A DNA stretch of 64,000 bases from Rhizobium sp. TH2 (GCF_024707525.1 NZ_CP062231.1:4777501-4841500), one strand, 5' to 3'; shown: positions 10,725 through 20,210, counted from the stretch's first letter. A program made the numbers and translations. Notes: generated by a model from the sequence alone, not told the origin.

Positions 10725-11878
10725 CAGTTGACGGGCCGGGGCTGCGGAACCGGAACGGAGACCTTCCTGCCGTTAACGACGAGGAGGCCGGCATCCGCGA
10801 CTTCCTCCACCGCTGCGTCAGCCTCGGCCGCTGCAGAATCCTTGCCGGCGGGAATGATGGTGATCTGCGCCATGGCGAGCGGGCGGGTGAGTTGGTGGAC
10901 CCATGGCGACGTCTTCTTGTCGCCGACCTCGTCGGTTGATTCCGAGCGGACCACCTTCTTCTTCTTCTTGCCGCGCTTGCGGCACATCATCTCGCTGATG
11001 TCGCTCACCTGGTCGCGGGTGGCGCCATAAGGCTTGAGCTTGTAGACCGTGGGATCGCCAAAGCCGGTGCCTTCGGTCAGGCCCTTCTGGAGAAGATCGG
11101 CGGAGAGGACCGTGCGGCCGGCGAGGCTGTCGGAGCCGAGCACCACCGAGATCACAGCCTTGCCGTTGCGGGTGGCCGTCGAAACCTGATTGTAGCCCGA
11201 CGCGCAGATATAGCCGGTCTTCATGCCGTCGGCGCCGTCGAAGCGGGCGATCAACTTGTTGTAGTTGCCGAACTTGCGCTTGCCGACCTGCACGCCTTCA
11301 AGAGAGAAGTAACCCGAATACTGCGGGAAATCCCGCTTGATGGCGAGGACGAGCACCGCGAGGTCGCGTGCCGTCGTGTACTGGCCGCCGCCCGGAAGAC
11401 CGTGCGGATTGATGAAATTGGTCGAATTCATGCCTAGCCGGCGTGCCTCGGCATTCATCATCGCGACATAGTTGGGCATCGTGCCGCCGAGATTCTCGGC
11501 GATGGCATAGGCCACGTCGTTGGCCGATTTGACGAGCAAAACCTTCAGCGCGTCGTCGAGCGTCAGCGCCTGGCCGGGCTTGAGGCCGAGCTTGGAGGGC
11601 GGCTCGGCTGCAGCGCGCTTGGTCATGACGATGGGCGTTTGCATGGTCCACTTGCCGGATTTGACCTGCCGGAAGGCGACATAGGCAGTCATCAGCTTGG
11701 TGAGCGAAGCCGGATACCATTTCTGGAATGCATCCTCGTGCTCGATGACCTTGCCGGAGCGGATATCGACCAGCATATGCGGATTGGCGACGGCCTGGGC
11801 GGTCGTGCCAAGGGCAAGTGCGAGACCCAGGGTTGCCGCGATCACCCCTGTCATTGCCTGCCGGATTGCATTTCTCAT
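10724..11878 (-). CDS. D-alanyl-D-alanine carboxypeptidase (PBP5/DacA type)
   Basis: A 384-aa exported serine peptidase S11. An N-terminal signal peptide (about 1-31, ending AQAVA) precedes the three penicillin-binding motifs: SLTK (SxxK), SAN (SxN) in VKSANDVAYA, and KTG in GMKTGYICAS. All catalytic residues are present. It should trim the terminal D-Ala from peptidoglycan stem peptides in the periplasm. The C-terminus has an unusual lysine-rich stretch (RGKKKKKVV) followed by an acidic and Pro-rich tail rather than a clear amphipathic membrane anchor. It is first in a two-gene unit with the CobW GTPase, coupled by overlapping stop and start codons. Confidence 0.93.
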   Translation of the reverse strand: MRNAIRQAMTGVIAATLGLALALGTTAQAVANPHMLVDIRSGKVIEHEDAFQKWYPASLTKLMTAYVAFRQVKSGKWTMQTPIVMTKRAAAEPPSKLGLKPGQALTLDDALKVLLVKSANDVAYAIAENLGGTMPNYVAMMNAEARRLGMNSTNFINPHGLPGGGQYTTARDLAVLVLAIKRDFPQYSGYFSLEGVQVGKRKFGNYNKLIARFDGADGMKTGYICASGYNQVSTATRNGKAVISVVLGSDSLAGRTVLSADLLQKGLTEGTGFGDPTVYKLKPYGATRDQVSDISEMMCRKRGKKKKKVVRSESTDEVGDKKTSPWVHQLTRPLAMAQITIIPAGKDSAAAEADAAVEEVADAGLLVVNGRKVSVPVPQPRPVN

Positions 11879-12021
11879 CGTGTCCGTAACCTTGATTCCA
11901 GATGGGAAGAATATTTTGACCGGGCCATATTTAGCCTATATGGCAGAGAAATGGCAGATGCCTTGGAAAGTTTTTGCTGGGAAACCCGGCATTTTACGAT
12001 GCGCATGACAGGTGAGCGAGA

Positions 12022-13194
12022 ATGCCGATCATAAACCGTGCCAGCGAGATGCATGACGAAATCACGTCGTGGCGCCGCGAACTCCACCAGATGCCGGAAT
12101 TGGGTTTCGACGTGGTCAAGACCGCCGGTTTCGTCCAGGCCAAGCTCAGTGAATTCGGGGTCGACGAGATCGTGACAGGCCTTGGCCGCACCGGCGTCGT
12201 GGGCCTGATCAAGGGCAATCGCGGCGCGGGCGCGACCGTCGGGCTCCGCGCCGACATGGACGCGCTGCCGATCGCCGAGAAGACCGGCAAGCAATGGGCG
12301 TCGCAGACAGCGGGCAACATGCACGCCTGCGGCCATGACGGACACACCGCCATGCTGCTGGGTGCGGCGAAATACCTCGCCGAGACGCGCAATTTCGCAG
12401 GCACCATCGCGGTGATTTTCCAGCCGGCGGAAGAAGGTGGCGGCGGCGGCCGCGAGATGGTCGAGGACGGGATGATGGAGCGATTCGCCATTTCCGAAGT
12501 CTATGGCATGCACAACCTTCCAGGTCTGGAACTGGGCAAGTTCGCCACGCGTGCTGGCCCGATCATGGCATCCACCGATGAGTTCCACGTGACGGTCAAG
12601 GGACGCGGCGGGCATGCCGCCATGCCGCACCAGGGCGTGGATCCGGTGGTGATCGCCGCCCAGATCATCACCGCGCTGCAAACAATCGCATCGCGCAATG
12701 TCGATCCGCTCCAATCCTCGGTCATCTCCGTGACGATCCTGAAGGGGGGCGATGCCTCCAACGTCATTCCGAACGAGGCGAGCTTTGCCGGCACGATCCG
12801 CACACTCAATGCCGAGATGCGGGAACTCTCCAAGAAGCGGCTCAAGGAAATCGCCGAGGGCATGGCGTCGGCGCTTGGCGGCGAAGCCTCGGTCTCGATC
12901 AATACCGGCTATCCCGTAACCAGGAACCATGGCGAGCAGACCGGCGTGGCGCTCAGTGCCGCCAGCGACGTGGCGGGACTGGTCAATGTCGATCCGGACA
13001 TCAATCCGACGATGGGCGGCGAGGATTTTTCCTACATGCTGAACGCCCGGCCGGGCAATTTCATCTTCATCGGAAACGGCGACACCGCCTCGCTGCACAA
13101 TGCCAGCTACGATTTCAACGACGAGGTAATTCCGCACGGCGTATCCTACTGGGTGCGGCTGGCGGAGAGCAGGCTGGCCGACCTTTCGGCTTGA
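12022..13194 (+). CDS. M20 family amidohydrolase (hippurate/N-acyl-amino-acid hydrolase type)
   Basis: A 390-aa metal-dependent amidohydrolase of the M20D group. The metal ligands are visible: HACGHDGHT (about 95-103), QPAEEGGGG (about 134-142), YGMHNLP, and GGEDFSYM near the end. A lid domain with GRGGHAAMPH lies in between. Enzymes of this group split hippurate, N-acetyl amino acids or IAA-amino acid conjugates; the exact substrate cannot be read from sequence. The start ATG follows GGTGAGCGAGA. It is divergent from the carboxypeptidase gene and is followed after 43 bp by the CDF-like gene. Confidence 0.93.
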   Translation: MPIINRASEMHDEITSWRRELHQMPELGFDVVKTAGFVQAKLSEFGVDEIVTGLGRTGVVGLIKGNRGAGATVGLRADMDALPIAEKTGKQWASQTAGNMHACGHDGHTAMLLGAAKYLAETRNFAGTIAVIFQPAEEGGGGGREMVEDGMMERFAISEVYGMHNLPGLELGKFATRAGPIMASTDEFHVTVKGRGGHAAMPHQGVDPVVIAAQIITALQTIASRNVDPLQSSVISVTILKGGDASNVIPNEASFAGTIRTLNAEMRELSKKRLKEIAEGMASALGGEASVSINTGYPVTRNHGEQTGVALSAASDVAGLVNVDPDINPTMGGEDFSYMLNARPGNFIFIGNGDTASLHNASYDFNDEVIPHGVSYWVRLAESRLADLSA

Positions 13195-13237
13195 ACAGTG
13201 TTTGCCAAGCGGAATCCGTTCCGTTAGCTTCGCGGCC

Positions 13238-13828
13238 ATGAAAAGTCCGGATGCCGGTCTGCGACGCGCCGTGATGATCGTCGCATTTGCCAATCTGGCC
13301 TATTTCGGGGTGGAGTTCAGCGTCGCGCTGACCATCGGCTCCGCGTCGCTGTTGGCTGACAGCGCCGACTTTCTCGAGGATGCTTCCGTTAATATCCTCA
13401 TCTTCTTTGCCATGGCGTGGTCGGCCAGGAATCGTGCTCGGGTCGGTGCGGCGATGGCGGCCATACTGCTCGCACCGGCTCTGGCCTTCCTGTGGATCGC
13501 ATGGCAGAAGTTCTTCAATCCCGTTCCGCCTGCGCCCTTTGCCTTGTCACTCGCGGGACTCGGCGCGTTGGCGGTCAACCTGGGTTGCGCCTATCTCCTG
13601 GCCGCATACCGCCATGCCGGCGGTTCTCTGACGCGGGCCGCGTTCCTGTCGGCACGCAACGACGCCTTTGCCAATGTTGCAATCATCGCTGCTGGATTGG
13701 TGACGGCCTATCTCTGGCATGCTGCATGGCCCGACCTGATCGTCGGCTTTGCAATCGCAGCCATGAATCTGGACGCGGCGAGGGAAGTGTGGCAAGCGGC
13801 GAAAGAAGAGCATAACGCCGCAGCCTGA
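13238..13828 (+). CDS. CDF-like inner-membrane cation transporter, short form
   Basis: A 196-aa polytopic protein. It shows the cation diffusion facilitator pattern in its transmembrane core: SASLLADSADFLEDA in TM2 and ARNDAFANVAI in TM5, where CDF proteins place metal-coordinating Asp residues. It has about six hydrophobic segments but no cytoplasmic C-terminal CDF domain, so it is shorter than CzcD/FieF. The ATG at 13238 is chosen over an earlier in-frame codon at 13202 because the hydrophobic fold starts right after it. Function as a metal exporter is likely but not proved by sequence. Confidence 0.75.
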   Translation: MKSPDAGLRRAVMIVAFANLAYFGVEFSVALTIGSASLLADSADFLEDASVNILIFFAMAWSARNRARVGAAMAAILLAPALAFLWIAWQKFFNPVPPAPFALSLAGLGALAVNLGCAYLLAAYRHAGGSLTRAAFLSARNDAFANVAIIAAGLVTAYLWHAAWPDLIVGFAIAAMNLDAAREVWQAAKEEHNAAA

Positions 13829-13899
13829 ATCAGGAAGGCCGCCCGAAGGGCCGGCCGAGAGATCGCATAGGCAAGTCATTCTTACCGGGGATTAACACC

Positions 13900-15126
13900 A
13901 TGACCGCTCAAAGCTGGATCTCTCTCGCCACCCATCGCGACTGGCTGACCGGAGAGGCCAATCGCCTGTTCGAATTCTTCCAGCATCGCTCGATCAACCC
14001 GAAGGGCGGGTTCTACGAATTCGACGATTTAGGCAATCCGCTTGGCGGCGACGATCCGGCGCGCGGTATCCATATCACGGCGCGCATGGTCCATTGCATG
14101 GTGATCGGCCATCTGCTCGGCCGGCCGGGTTGTTCGCAACTGATCGACCACGGCATGGACTATCTCTGGAACCACCATCGCGACCGCAAGCATGGCGGCT
14201 ATTTCTGGACGATGGGCAATGACGGGCCGAAGGATGCGACAAAGCAGGGCTACGGTCATGCCTTCGTGCTGCTGGCGGCTTCGTCGGCTTCCTTGGTTGG
14301 CCATCCGATCGCCGATGAGATGATCGACGACGTGACCGAGATCCTCGAAACCAAATTCTGGGACGAGGAGCATGGCGCCATCGCCGAAGAGTTCGAGCCC
14401 GACTGGACGCCGATCCCCGGCTATCGCGGCCAGAACTCCAACATGCACCTGACCGAGGCGCTGATGTCGGCCTATGAGGCGACCGGCGAGGATCTCTATC
14501 TCGAGCGCGCCGAGCGGATCGCTGATCTCATCATCAATCGCAAGGCGCGCGAGACTGGCTTCCGGGTCGGCGAGCATTTCGACGAGAACTGGAACCTGCT
14601 CAAGGACTATCGCGGCAACGAGATGTTCCGCCCCTCCGGCACCACGCCCGGCCACTGGCTGGAATGGGCGCGGCTGATCCTGCAACTCTACGCGCTGGGC
14701 GGCAAGGAAAAGACCTGGATGCCGGAAGCCGCCGAACAGCTGTTCGCCCAATCCATGGCGCTCGGCTGGGATCACAGACAAGGCGGCTTCTTCTACACGC
14801 TCGATTGGGCGGACCAACCTGCCAAGCGCTCCAAGCTCTGGTGGCCGATGGCCGAGGCAGTTGGCGCCGGCGCCTTCCTCAACGGCCATGTGCCATCCGA
14901 CATGCACGAAAGCAGCTATCGGCTGATCTGGGACACGATCGCCGCGCATTTCCTCGACCGCAAGCATGGCGGCTGGCACGAGGAACTGAGCGAGGATCTC
15001 GAGCCAGCGCACACGATCTTCGCCGGTAAGGGCGACATCTACCACGCACTGCAGGCCTGCCTGATCCCGCTTTATCCCGCCGAGGGATCGGTCACCAAGG
15101 GGATTATCGACAGCCAGGAGACGTGA
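13900..15126 (+). CDS. AGE-family aldose-ketose isomerase / N-acylglucosamine 2-epimerase
   Basis: A 408-aa (alpha/alpha)6-barrel enzyme of the AGE superfamily. Motifs typical of the active site are GQNSNMHLTEA (about 180), TPGHWLEWARL (about 250) and KGDIYHALQACL near the C-terminus, each supplying a histidine or glutamate. They resemble the YihS/mannose isomerase branch, which interconverts mannose, fructose, glucose or sulfoquinovose, better than true GlcNAc 2-epimerases. No sugar transporter or kinase lies beside it to narrow the substrate. A cytoplasmic enzyme with no signal peptide. Confidence 0.85.
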   Translation: MTAQSWISLATHRDWLTGEANRLFEFFQHRSINPKGGFYEFDDLGNPLGGDDPARGIHITARMVHCMVIGHLLGRPGCSQLIDHGMDYLWNHHRDRKHGGYFWTMGNDGPKDATKQGYGHAFVLLAASSASLVGHPIADEMIDDVTEILETKFWDEEHGAIAEEFEPDWTPIPGYRGQNSNMHLTEALMSAYEATGEDLYLERAERIADLIINRKARETGFRVGEHFDENWNLLKDYRGNEMFRPSGTTPGHWLEWARLILQLYALGGKEKTWMPEAAEQLFAQSMALGWDHRQGGFFYTLDWADQPAKRSKLWWPMAEAVGAGAFLNGHVPSDMHESSYRLIWDTIAAHFLDRKHGGWHEELSEDLEPAHTIFAGKGDIYHALQACLIPLYPAEGSVTKGIIDSQET

Positions 15127-15135
15127 GGCGAAGCC

Positions 15136-15441
15136 TTATTGGTAGCTGGCGTGGTCTTCGGCAATCGCGGCGGATATCGCTGCCGCCGAGTCATAGATTG
15201 TTGTCGTCGGCCAAGTCGCACCACCGGGATTCGATGTCCATGTGAGATGGACGATAGCCAAGCGTCCCTCCGGCAACGCCACGAGAACATCATCGTTGCT
15301 GTCGCACTTGCCGACCACAACTCCTCCGGCGCCCCACAAGATGTGCTCAGCTCCGATTTCGCGGCCATATTGGCGTTGCAACCCGTCGCGGTGATCGGAA
15401 TCGTCTATTTCCCACCAGGGATCACGATAGATGACCGGCAT
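15136..15441 (-). CDS. Hypothetical protein
   Basis: A 101-aa soluble protein that I do not recognise by name. It starts MPVIYRDPWWEIDD, is acidic, and has a beta-rich middle with GEILWGAGG-like and LVALPEGRLAIVHLTW-like strands. The ATG at 15441 has AAGGAA upstream; earlier in-frame starts look less protein-like. The pattern suggests a small single-domain protein conserved in rhizobia, possibly an immunity-type or DUF protein. It ends 9 bp from the stop of the convergent isomerase gene. The 217 bp upstream hold no gene I can support. Confidence 0.6.
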   Translation of the reverse strand: MPVIYRDPWWEIDDSDHRDGLQRQYGREIGAEHILWGAGGVVVGKCDSNDDVLVALPEGRLAIVHLTWTSNPGGATWPTTTIYDSAAAISAAIAEDHASYQ

Positions 15442-15658
15442 AGGGGGTTCCTTGGAGAGAGGACTGGCCGAGCGATCCTTGCAGGGCTGCAGGATAGCGC
15501 TGATTAGGGGTAGAGCGCCCACGACGTCAGTCGTCCGCTCGGCGCATCGGCTATGACATTTTCCGCAAAGTTAGGCCATCCCTAGAAAGGGGGTCAGATG
15601 GTAGTATCGCTGACTATTTTTGGGTGCATCTGCTTCGGGCGTGGGACCTGACCTAGCG

Positions 15659-16099
15659 TCAGGTTCCACCCAATGTCAGGGCCGCGACGGTGACATAGCG
15701 ACCGAGCTTGGCGATCGTCACGACAATGAAGAAGAACCAGGGCGACTCCTTCATCACGCCTGCGACGATGGTGAGTGGATCGCCGATGATGGGCACGAAG
15801 CTGAGCAGCAGGGACCAGCGACCGTATTTGTGATACCAGCGTCCTGCCCGCTCGATCGACGCCTCCGAGGCGGGGAACCAGCGGGTTCCGCGCAGTCGCT
15901 CGATCCCGCGTCCCAGGGTCCAGTTGATCATCGAGCCGATCACATTGCCCACCGTGGCGACGGCAACGGCAATCCAGACCGGATGGTCCGATGTCAGGAT
16001 GATCGCGACGAGGGCCGCTTCCGACGGCACCGGCAGGATGGAACCAGCGGCGAGTGCGGCAAGGAACAGCCCGAAATAGGCGGCGGCATCGGCAATCAA
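15659..16099 (-). CDS. VTT/DedA-like (YqaA family) membrane protein
   Basis: A 146-aa inner-membrane protein with the SNARE-associated (VTT) pattern: a re-entrant SILPVPSEAAL segment near the N-terminus, GNVIGSMINWTLGRG, and PIIGDPLTIVAG. It starts with TTG, which overlaps the stop of the upstream phosphatase gene as TTGA, the alternative-start counterpart of the common ATGA overlap. Longer in-frame extensions upstream are arginine-rich and look non-coding. Relatives move or flip lipids; the actual substrate here is unknown. Confidence 0.82.
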   Translation of the reverse strand: MIADAAAYFGLFLAALAAGSILPVPSEAALVAIILTSDHPVWIAVAVATVGNVIGSMINWTLGRGIERLRGTRWFPASEASIERAGRWYHKYGRWSLLLSFVPIIGDPLTIVAGVMKESPWFFFIVVTIAKLGRYVTVAALTLGGT

Positions 16100-17064
16100 T
16101 TGCGCGCCACCGCATTGCCGGCCGGCATGGCGATATCGACGATCACGGGCAGATGATTGGAACCGATATCGCGGCCCCGGCGCCAGTCCGTGACGCGCAG
16201 TTGCGGCGAGACGGCGACGTGATCGATGGTCGAGCCGAAATAGACGAAGCTCTTGGCGCGCGTCCAGAAGCGGGTCACCGGCAGATACCAGCCGGGCCGT
16301 GCGAAACGATAGCCGGTCTTTTCGAAGAAGCGGTCGAAGAACACGGAATAGGCCGGCACGTTCCAGTCGCCCGCCACGATGACAGCGGCATTGTCGGCTT
16401 CCCGGCGAACGGCGTTGGCGAGCAGGTCGAGATAGGCATTTCTGCTGTGCCATTGACGGAGGCTGCGCGAAGTATCCGGATGGATGGCGTAGAGGACGAT
16501 CGGGCCATCGGGTCCGTCGATCACCAGGCGCATGGGATGGCGCCGCAGCACGGGCGTGCCGGGCGCGTCGCTGATCCGTGCCTGCTCGCGGATCGGGTAG
16601 CGGGAAAATACCTTCTTGTCGTCATTCGCCGACACCGTTCCCGTGCTTTCGAACGGATAGAGCCCGGAGCCCCGGATGGCTTCCACGAAAAGGTTTCGGG
16701 TTTCCTGGGTGACCACGATATCCGGCTGCTCGCGGGTGAGCAGCGCGACGAATGAGGCAGTGTCGCGGTTCTCGTTGAGAAGATTGGCCGTCAGCACCCT
16801 CAGCCGGTTGCCCGCCGTGGCATCCGGCGCCGGCGGCAGCGAGAATATCGGATAGAGGGTCACCGCGACGGCGAGAATCGCAAGCAGCCTGGCCGCCTTG
16901 CTCGGAACAAGAAGCGTGGACAGGAACAGCACGACGGCCAGAAGCGCCGCCACCGGCCAGAAGAATGTGACCAGATCGACCAGCCAATATTCGCCGCCCA
17001 ACGCCTTCACCGAAATCGTCAATGCAATGAGGGCGGCGGCAATGGCGCCAAGGATCGCGGGCAT
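16096..17064 (-). CDS. Membrane-anchored endonuclease/exonuclease/phosphatase-family protein
   Basis: A 322-aa protein with three N-terminal transmembrane segments (about 1-20, 31-55 and 57-72), then an EEP domain facing the periplasm. EEP motifs are present: LTANLL, VVTQETR (catalytic Glu), YAIHPDTSRS, AGDWNVP, STIDHVAVS and GSNHLPV with the terminal His. The fold covers phosphodiesterases acting on nucleic acids, phosphoinositides or sphingolipids; the membrane anchor argues for a lipid or envelope substrate. The ATG at 17064 has AGAGGAA upstream. It overlaps the VTT protein gene by 4 bp and the pair is likely one operon. Confidence 0.85.
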   Translation of the reverse strand: MPAILGAIAAALIALTISVKALGGEYWLVDLVTFFWPVAALLAVVLFLSTLLVPSKAARLLAILAVAVTLYPIFSLPPAPDATAGNRLRVLTANLLNENRDTASFVALLTREQPDIVVTQETRNLFVEAIRGSGLYPFESTGTVSANDDKKVFSRYPIREQARISDAPGTPVLRRHPMRLVIDGPDGPIVLYAIHPDTSRSLRQWHSRNAYLDLLANAVRREADNAAVIVAGDWNVPAYSVFFDRFFEKTGYRFARPGWYLPVTRFWTRAKSFVYFGSTIDHVAVSPQLRVTDWRRGRDIGSNHLPVIVDIAMPAGNAVARN

Positions 17065-17185
17065 CGAATTTCCTCTGGGCGGGACATGGCGGCCCGACGC
17101 GAGCACATATTGCAGCGCACAGAGCTACAGGCAAGCGATACTGTCGGGTTGAGGCTTTGTGATCCAACTGCGCGGGACAGACATA

Positions 17186-17213
17186 AAAGAGCCCGGCAAT
17201 TGCTTGCCGGGCC
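17186..17213 (-). terminator. Terminator downstream of amtB
   Basis: A 9-bp stem, GCCCGGCAA at 17191-17199 with TTGCCGGGC at 17205-17213, is followed on the minus strand by TCTTTTATG. A second strong hairpin without a T-run (GCGGCGCGG/CCGCGCCGC, 17256-17279) lies between it and the amtB stop. Confidence 0.7.
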
Positions 17214-17285
17214 AAGGGCGGAATATGTGGATCATAATCCGCGACGGGATGTTGAGCGGCGCGGATTGTTCCGCGCCGCAAGCTC

Positions 17286-18722
17286 TTAGTTGTGGTAGGC
17301 GGCTTCGCCATGCGAGGCGAGGTCGAGACCTTCGCGCTCGGCTTCGGCCGGAACCCTGAGGCCGACGGTCAGGTCGATGATCTTGTAGAGGATCGCCGAG
17401 ATGATGCCGGACCACAGCAGCGTCACGACGACGCCCTTGAACTGCGCCCAGAGCTGGGTACCGGTGCCCGGATAAACCGAGGCATTGGCGACGTAGTCGA
17501 CGATACCGGCGCCACCCAGGGCGGGGTTGACGAACACGCCGGTAAGCAGCGCGCCGATGATGCCGCCGACGCAATGGATGCCGAAGACGTCGGCCGAGTC
17601 GTCATAGCCGAACTTGTTCTTCACGGTCGAGACGAAGAAGTAGCAGACCGGAGATACGACGAGGCCCATCACCACCGCACCCATCGGACCGGCAAAGCCG
17701 GCGGCCGGCGTGATCACGACCAGGCCGGCGACGGCACCCGAGACGGCACCGAGCATCGAGGCCTTGCCCCGCGCCAGCGTTTCGACGACCGACCAGGAGA
17801 GGACGGCGGCCGCAGTGGCGACGAAGGTGTTGATCATGGCGAGTGCTGCATAGCCGTTGGCTTCGAGGTTGGAGCCGGCATTGAAGCCGAACCAGCCGAC
17901 CCAGAGCAGGCCCGCGCCGACCAGGGTGAGCGTCATCGAATGCGGTGCCATCATGTCCTTGCCGAAGCCCGTGCGCTTGCCGACCATGTAGGCGCCGACG
18001 AGACCGGCAATGCCGGCATTGATGTGGACGACCGTGCCACCGGCGAAATCGATCGCGCCGAAGGCCCAGATCAAGCCGGCACCGGCGATCGTTGCCTCAG
18101 CCGGATTCGTGGAGGCGAATTCCGGACCAGGCCACCACCAGACCATATGGGCGATCGGGAAATAGACGAAGGTCAGCCAGAGGATGGTGAAGAGGATCAC
18201 GGCGGAGAACTTCACCCGTTCGGCGAAGGCGCCGATAATCAGGCCGGGGGTGATGGCCGCGAAGGTCATCTGAAACACGACGAACGTGTATTCCGGAATG
18301 ACGACGCCGCGCGAGAAGGTTTCGACGATCGTCGAGGGATCGACACCCACCAGGAACATCTTGGAGAAGCCGCCGACATAGCTGTTGAGGCCACCACCGT
18401 CGGTGAAGGCCATCGAATAGCCGTAGAAGATCCAGACGATCATCGCGACGGCGGCGATCGTGGTCACCTGCATCAGGACCGACAGCATGTTCTTGGCGCG
18501 CACGAGGCCGCCGTAGAAGAGCGCAAGACCCGGTACGGTCATCAGGAGGACGAGAACGGAAGAAATGAGCATCCAGGTCGTGTCGCCCTTGTCGGGCGTC
18601 GGCGCGGCTGCCGGTGCGGCAGGCGCTGTGGCATCCTGCGCAAAGGCAATGGCCGGCGCCAGCGTCACGCCGAGCGTCAGCCAGGCTGTGCTTATTGGGT
18701 TTGTAATTTTCGAAAGTGACAT
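17286..18722 (-). CDS. amtB: Ammonium transporter AmtB
   Basis: A 478-aa Amt/MEP/Rh transporter with a cleavable-looking signal sequence ending AFAQ, an Ala/Pro-rich periplasmic linker and eleven transmembrane segments. Typical motifs include MTVPGLALFYGGLVRAKN (the Amt pore signature), DFAGGTVVHINAGIAGL with the first pore histidine, and FGIHCVGGIIGALLTG with the second. It conducts ammonium into the cell under nitrogen limitation and is gated by the PII protein GlnK, whose gene lies 31 bp upstream in the same orientation. The start at 18722 has GGGGAG upstream. The C-terminal helix that contacts GlnK is present. Confidence 0.97.
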   Translation of the reverse strand: MSLSKITNPISTAWLTLGVTLAPAIAFAQDATAPAAPAAAPTPDKGDTTWMLISSVLVLLMTVPGLALFYGGLVRAKNMLSVLMQVTTIAAVAMIVWIFYGYSMAFTDGGGLNSYVGGFSKMFLVGVDPSTIVETFSRGVVIPEYTFVVFQMTFAAITPGLIIGAFAERVKFSAVILFTILWLTFVYFPIAHMVWWWPGPEFASTNPAEATIAGAGLIWAFGAIDFAGGTVVHINAGIAGLVGAYMVGKRTGFGKDMMAPHSMTLTLVGAGLLWVGWFGFNAGSNLEANGYAALAMINTFVATAAAVLSWSVVETLARGKASMLGAVSGAVAGLVVITPAAGFAGPMGAVVMGLVVSPVCYFFVSTVKNKFGYDDSADVFGIHCVGGIIGALLTGVFVNPALGGAGIVDYVANASVYPGTGTQLWAQFKGVVVTLLWSGIISAILYKIIDLTVGLRVPAEAEREGLDLASHGEAAYHN

Positions 18723-18753
18723 CAGGTAGAACTCCCCTGCAAATGTGCGGCCG

Positions 18754-19137
<384 letters not shown>

Positions 19138-19186
19138 CTAGCGTGATCGCGGGAAATGTTCGCCCTCCCGTGACTTGCATCTTGAA

Positions 19187-19202
19187 TACAAGCCCCGTGC
19201 CA
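19187..19202 (-). promoter_or_regulatory. Sigma-54 (-24/-12) promoter of glnK-amtB
   Basis: On the minus strand this reads TGGCACGGGGCTTGTA. It fits the RpoN consensus TGGCAC-N5-TTGCW except for T in place of C in the -12 element. It lies about 95 bp before the glnK ATG, as expected for an NtrC-activated glnK promoter. Further upstream (19299-19322) two TGCGCA hexamers, 12 bases apart, could belong to an activator site, but they do not fit the NtrC consensus well. Confidence 0.75.
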
Positions 19203-19325
19203 GTTTCGGATCGGAAGAGTAAGTAACTGAAATTTAACGGATAAAATTCGAGGCCCTAAAAAACGGGCACATCTGGAAATGTCAGTTGAGTAAAAAATGC
19301 GCAGAATCGCCGAATTGCGCAAAGA

Positions 19326-20210
19326 TTAATCAGTTGCACGTTTCCGAATCAAACCTTCCTGCGCGGTCGAGGCGATCAGCCTGCCCGAGCGGCTGAAGAT
19401 CGAACCCCGGCTGAGGCCGCGAGCGCCGCCGGAGAACGGGCTGTCCTGGGTATAGAGCAGCCATTCGTCGAAATCGGGCGTCGCGTGAAACCACATCGCA
19501 TGGTCGAGGCTAGCACCCTGAATCGACCGATCGAAGATCGACATGCCATGCGGAAAGAGCGTCGTATCGAGCAAGGTGAGATCGGAGAGATAGGCGAGGA
19601 CGGCCGACTTGATCGCCCGCTCCTCGGGCACCTGGCCATTTGCCTTGAACCAGATGTGCTGGACCGGCGGCAGCGGCTTGTCGGAGACATAATGCTCCAT
19701 CGAAACCGGCAGGATTTCCACCGGCCGCTCGCGAAGCCAGAATCGCCGCACATGTTCCGGCGCATCTTCCAGATAGGTCTCGTAGAGCTCTTCCGGGCGC
19801 GGCAGATCCTCCGGCAGTGGAATATCGGGCATTTCGACCTGATGCGAAAGCCCGGCTTCATCCACCTGGTAGGACGCCGACAGGGTGAAGATGGGCTTGC
19901 CATGCTGGATGCCTACCACCCGGCGGGTGGTGAAGCTGCCGCCGTCGCGAATCCGCTCGACTTCGTAGAGAATGGGGACAGTGGGATCGCCTGGCCGGAG
20001 AAAATAGCTGTGCAGCGAGTGTACGAAGCGATCCTCGACCACTGTCTGGTTGGCCGCGGCCAGCGCCTGGGCGATGACCTGCCCGCCGAAGACCCGCTGC
20101 CAGCTTGAATCCGGGCTTCGGCCACGGAACAGATTCTCCTCGATTTTCTCAAGCGTCAGAATGCCGACCAGCTTCTGCATTTCCGAAAGGGCATTGTCGG
20201 GGCGCGGCAT
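19326..20210 (-). CDS. tesB: Acyl-CoA thioesterase II, TesB
   Basis: A 294-aa double-hotdog thioesterase that hydrolyses medium- and long-chain acyl-CoA to fatty acid and CoA in the cytoplasm. Features: VFGGQVIAQALAAA in the first hotdog, and in the second the catalytic set DHAMWFH (Asp), YTQDSP (Ser/Thr) and STAQEGLIR (Gln). Length matches the family. It is divergent from an FAD monooxygenase gene across a 93-bp gap and stands alone on its strand. Confidence 0.95.
   Translation of the reverse strand: MPRPDNALSEMQKLVGILTLEKIEENLFRGRSPDSSWQRVFGGQVIAQALAAANQTVVEDRFVHSLHSYFLRPGDPTVPILYEVERIRDGGSFTTRRVVGIQHGKPIFTLSASYQVDEAGLSHQVEMPDIPLPEDLPRPEELYETYLEDAPEHVRRFWLRERPVEILPVSMEHYVSDKPLPPVQHIWFKANGQVPEERAIKSAVLAYLSDLTLLDTTLFPHGMSIFDRSIQGASLDHAMWFHATPDFDEWLLYTQDSPFSGGARGLSRGSIFSRSGRLIASTAQEGLIRKRATD

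Noticed and set aside
19299..19322. NtrC site upstream of glnK
   Set aside because: Two TGCGCA hexamers, 12 bases apart, do not fit the NtrC dyad spacing or sequence well enough.
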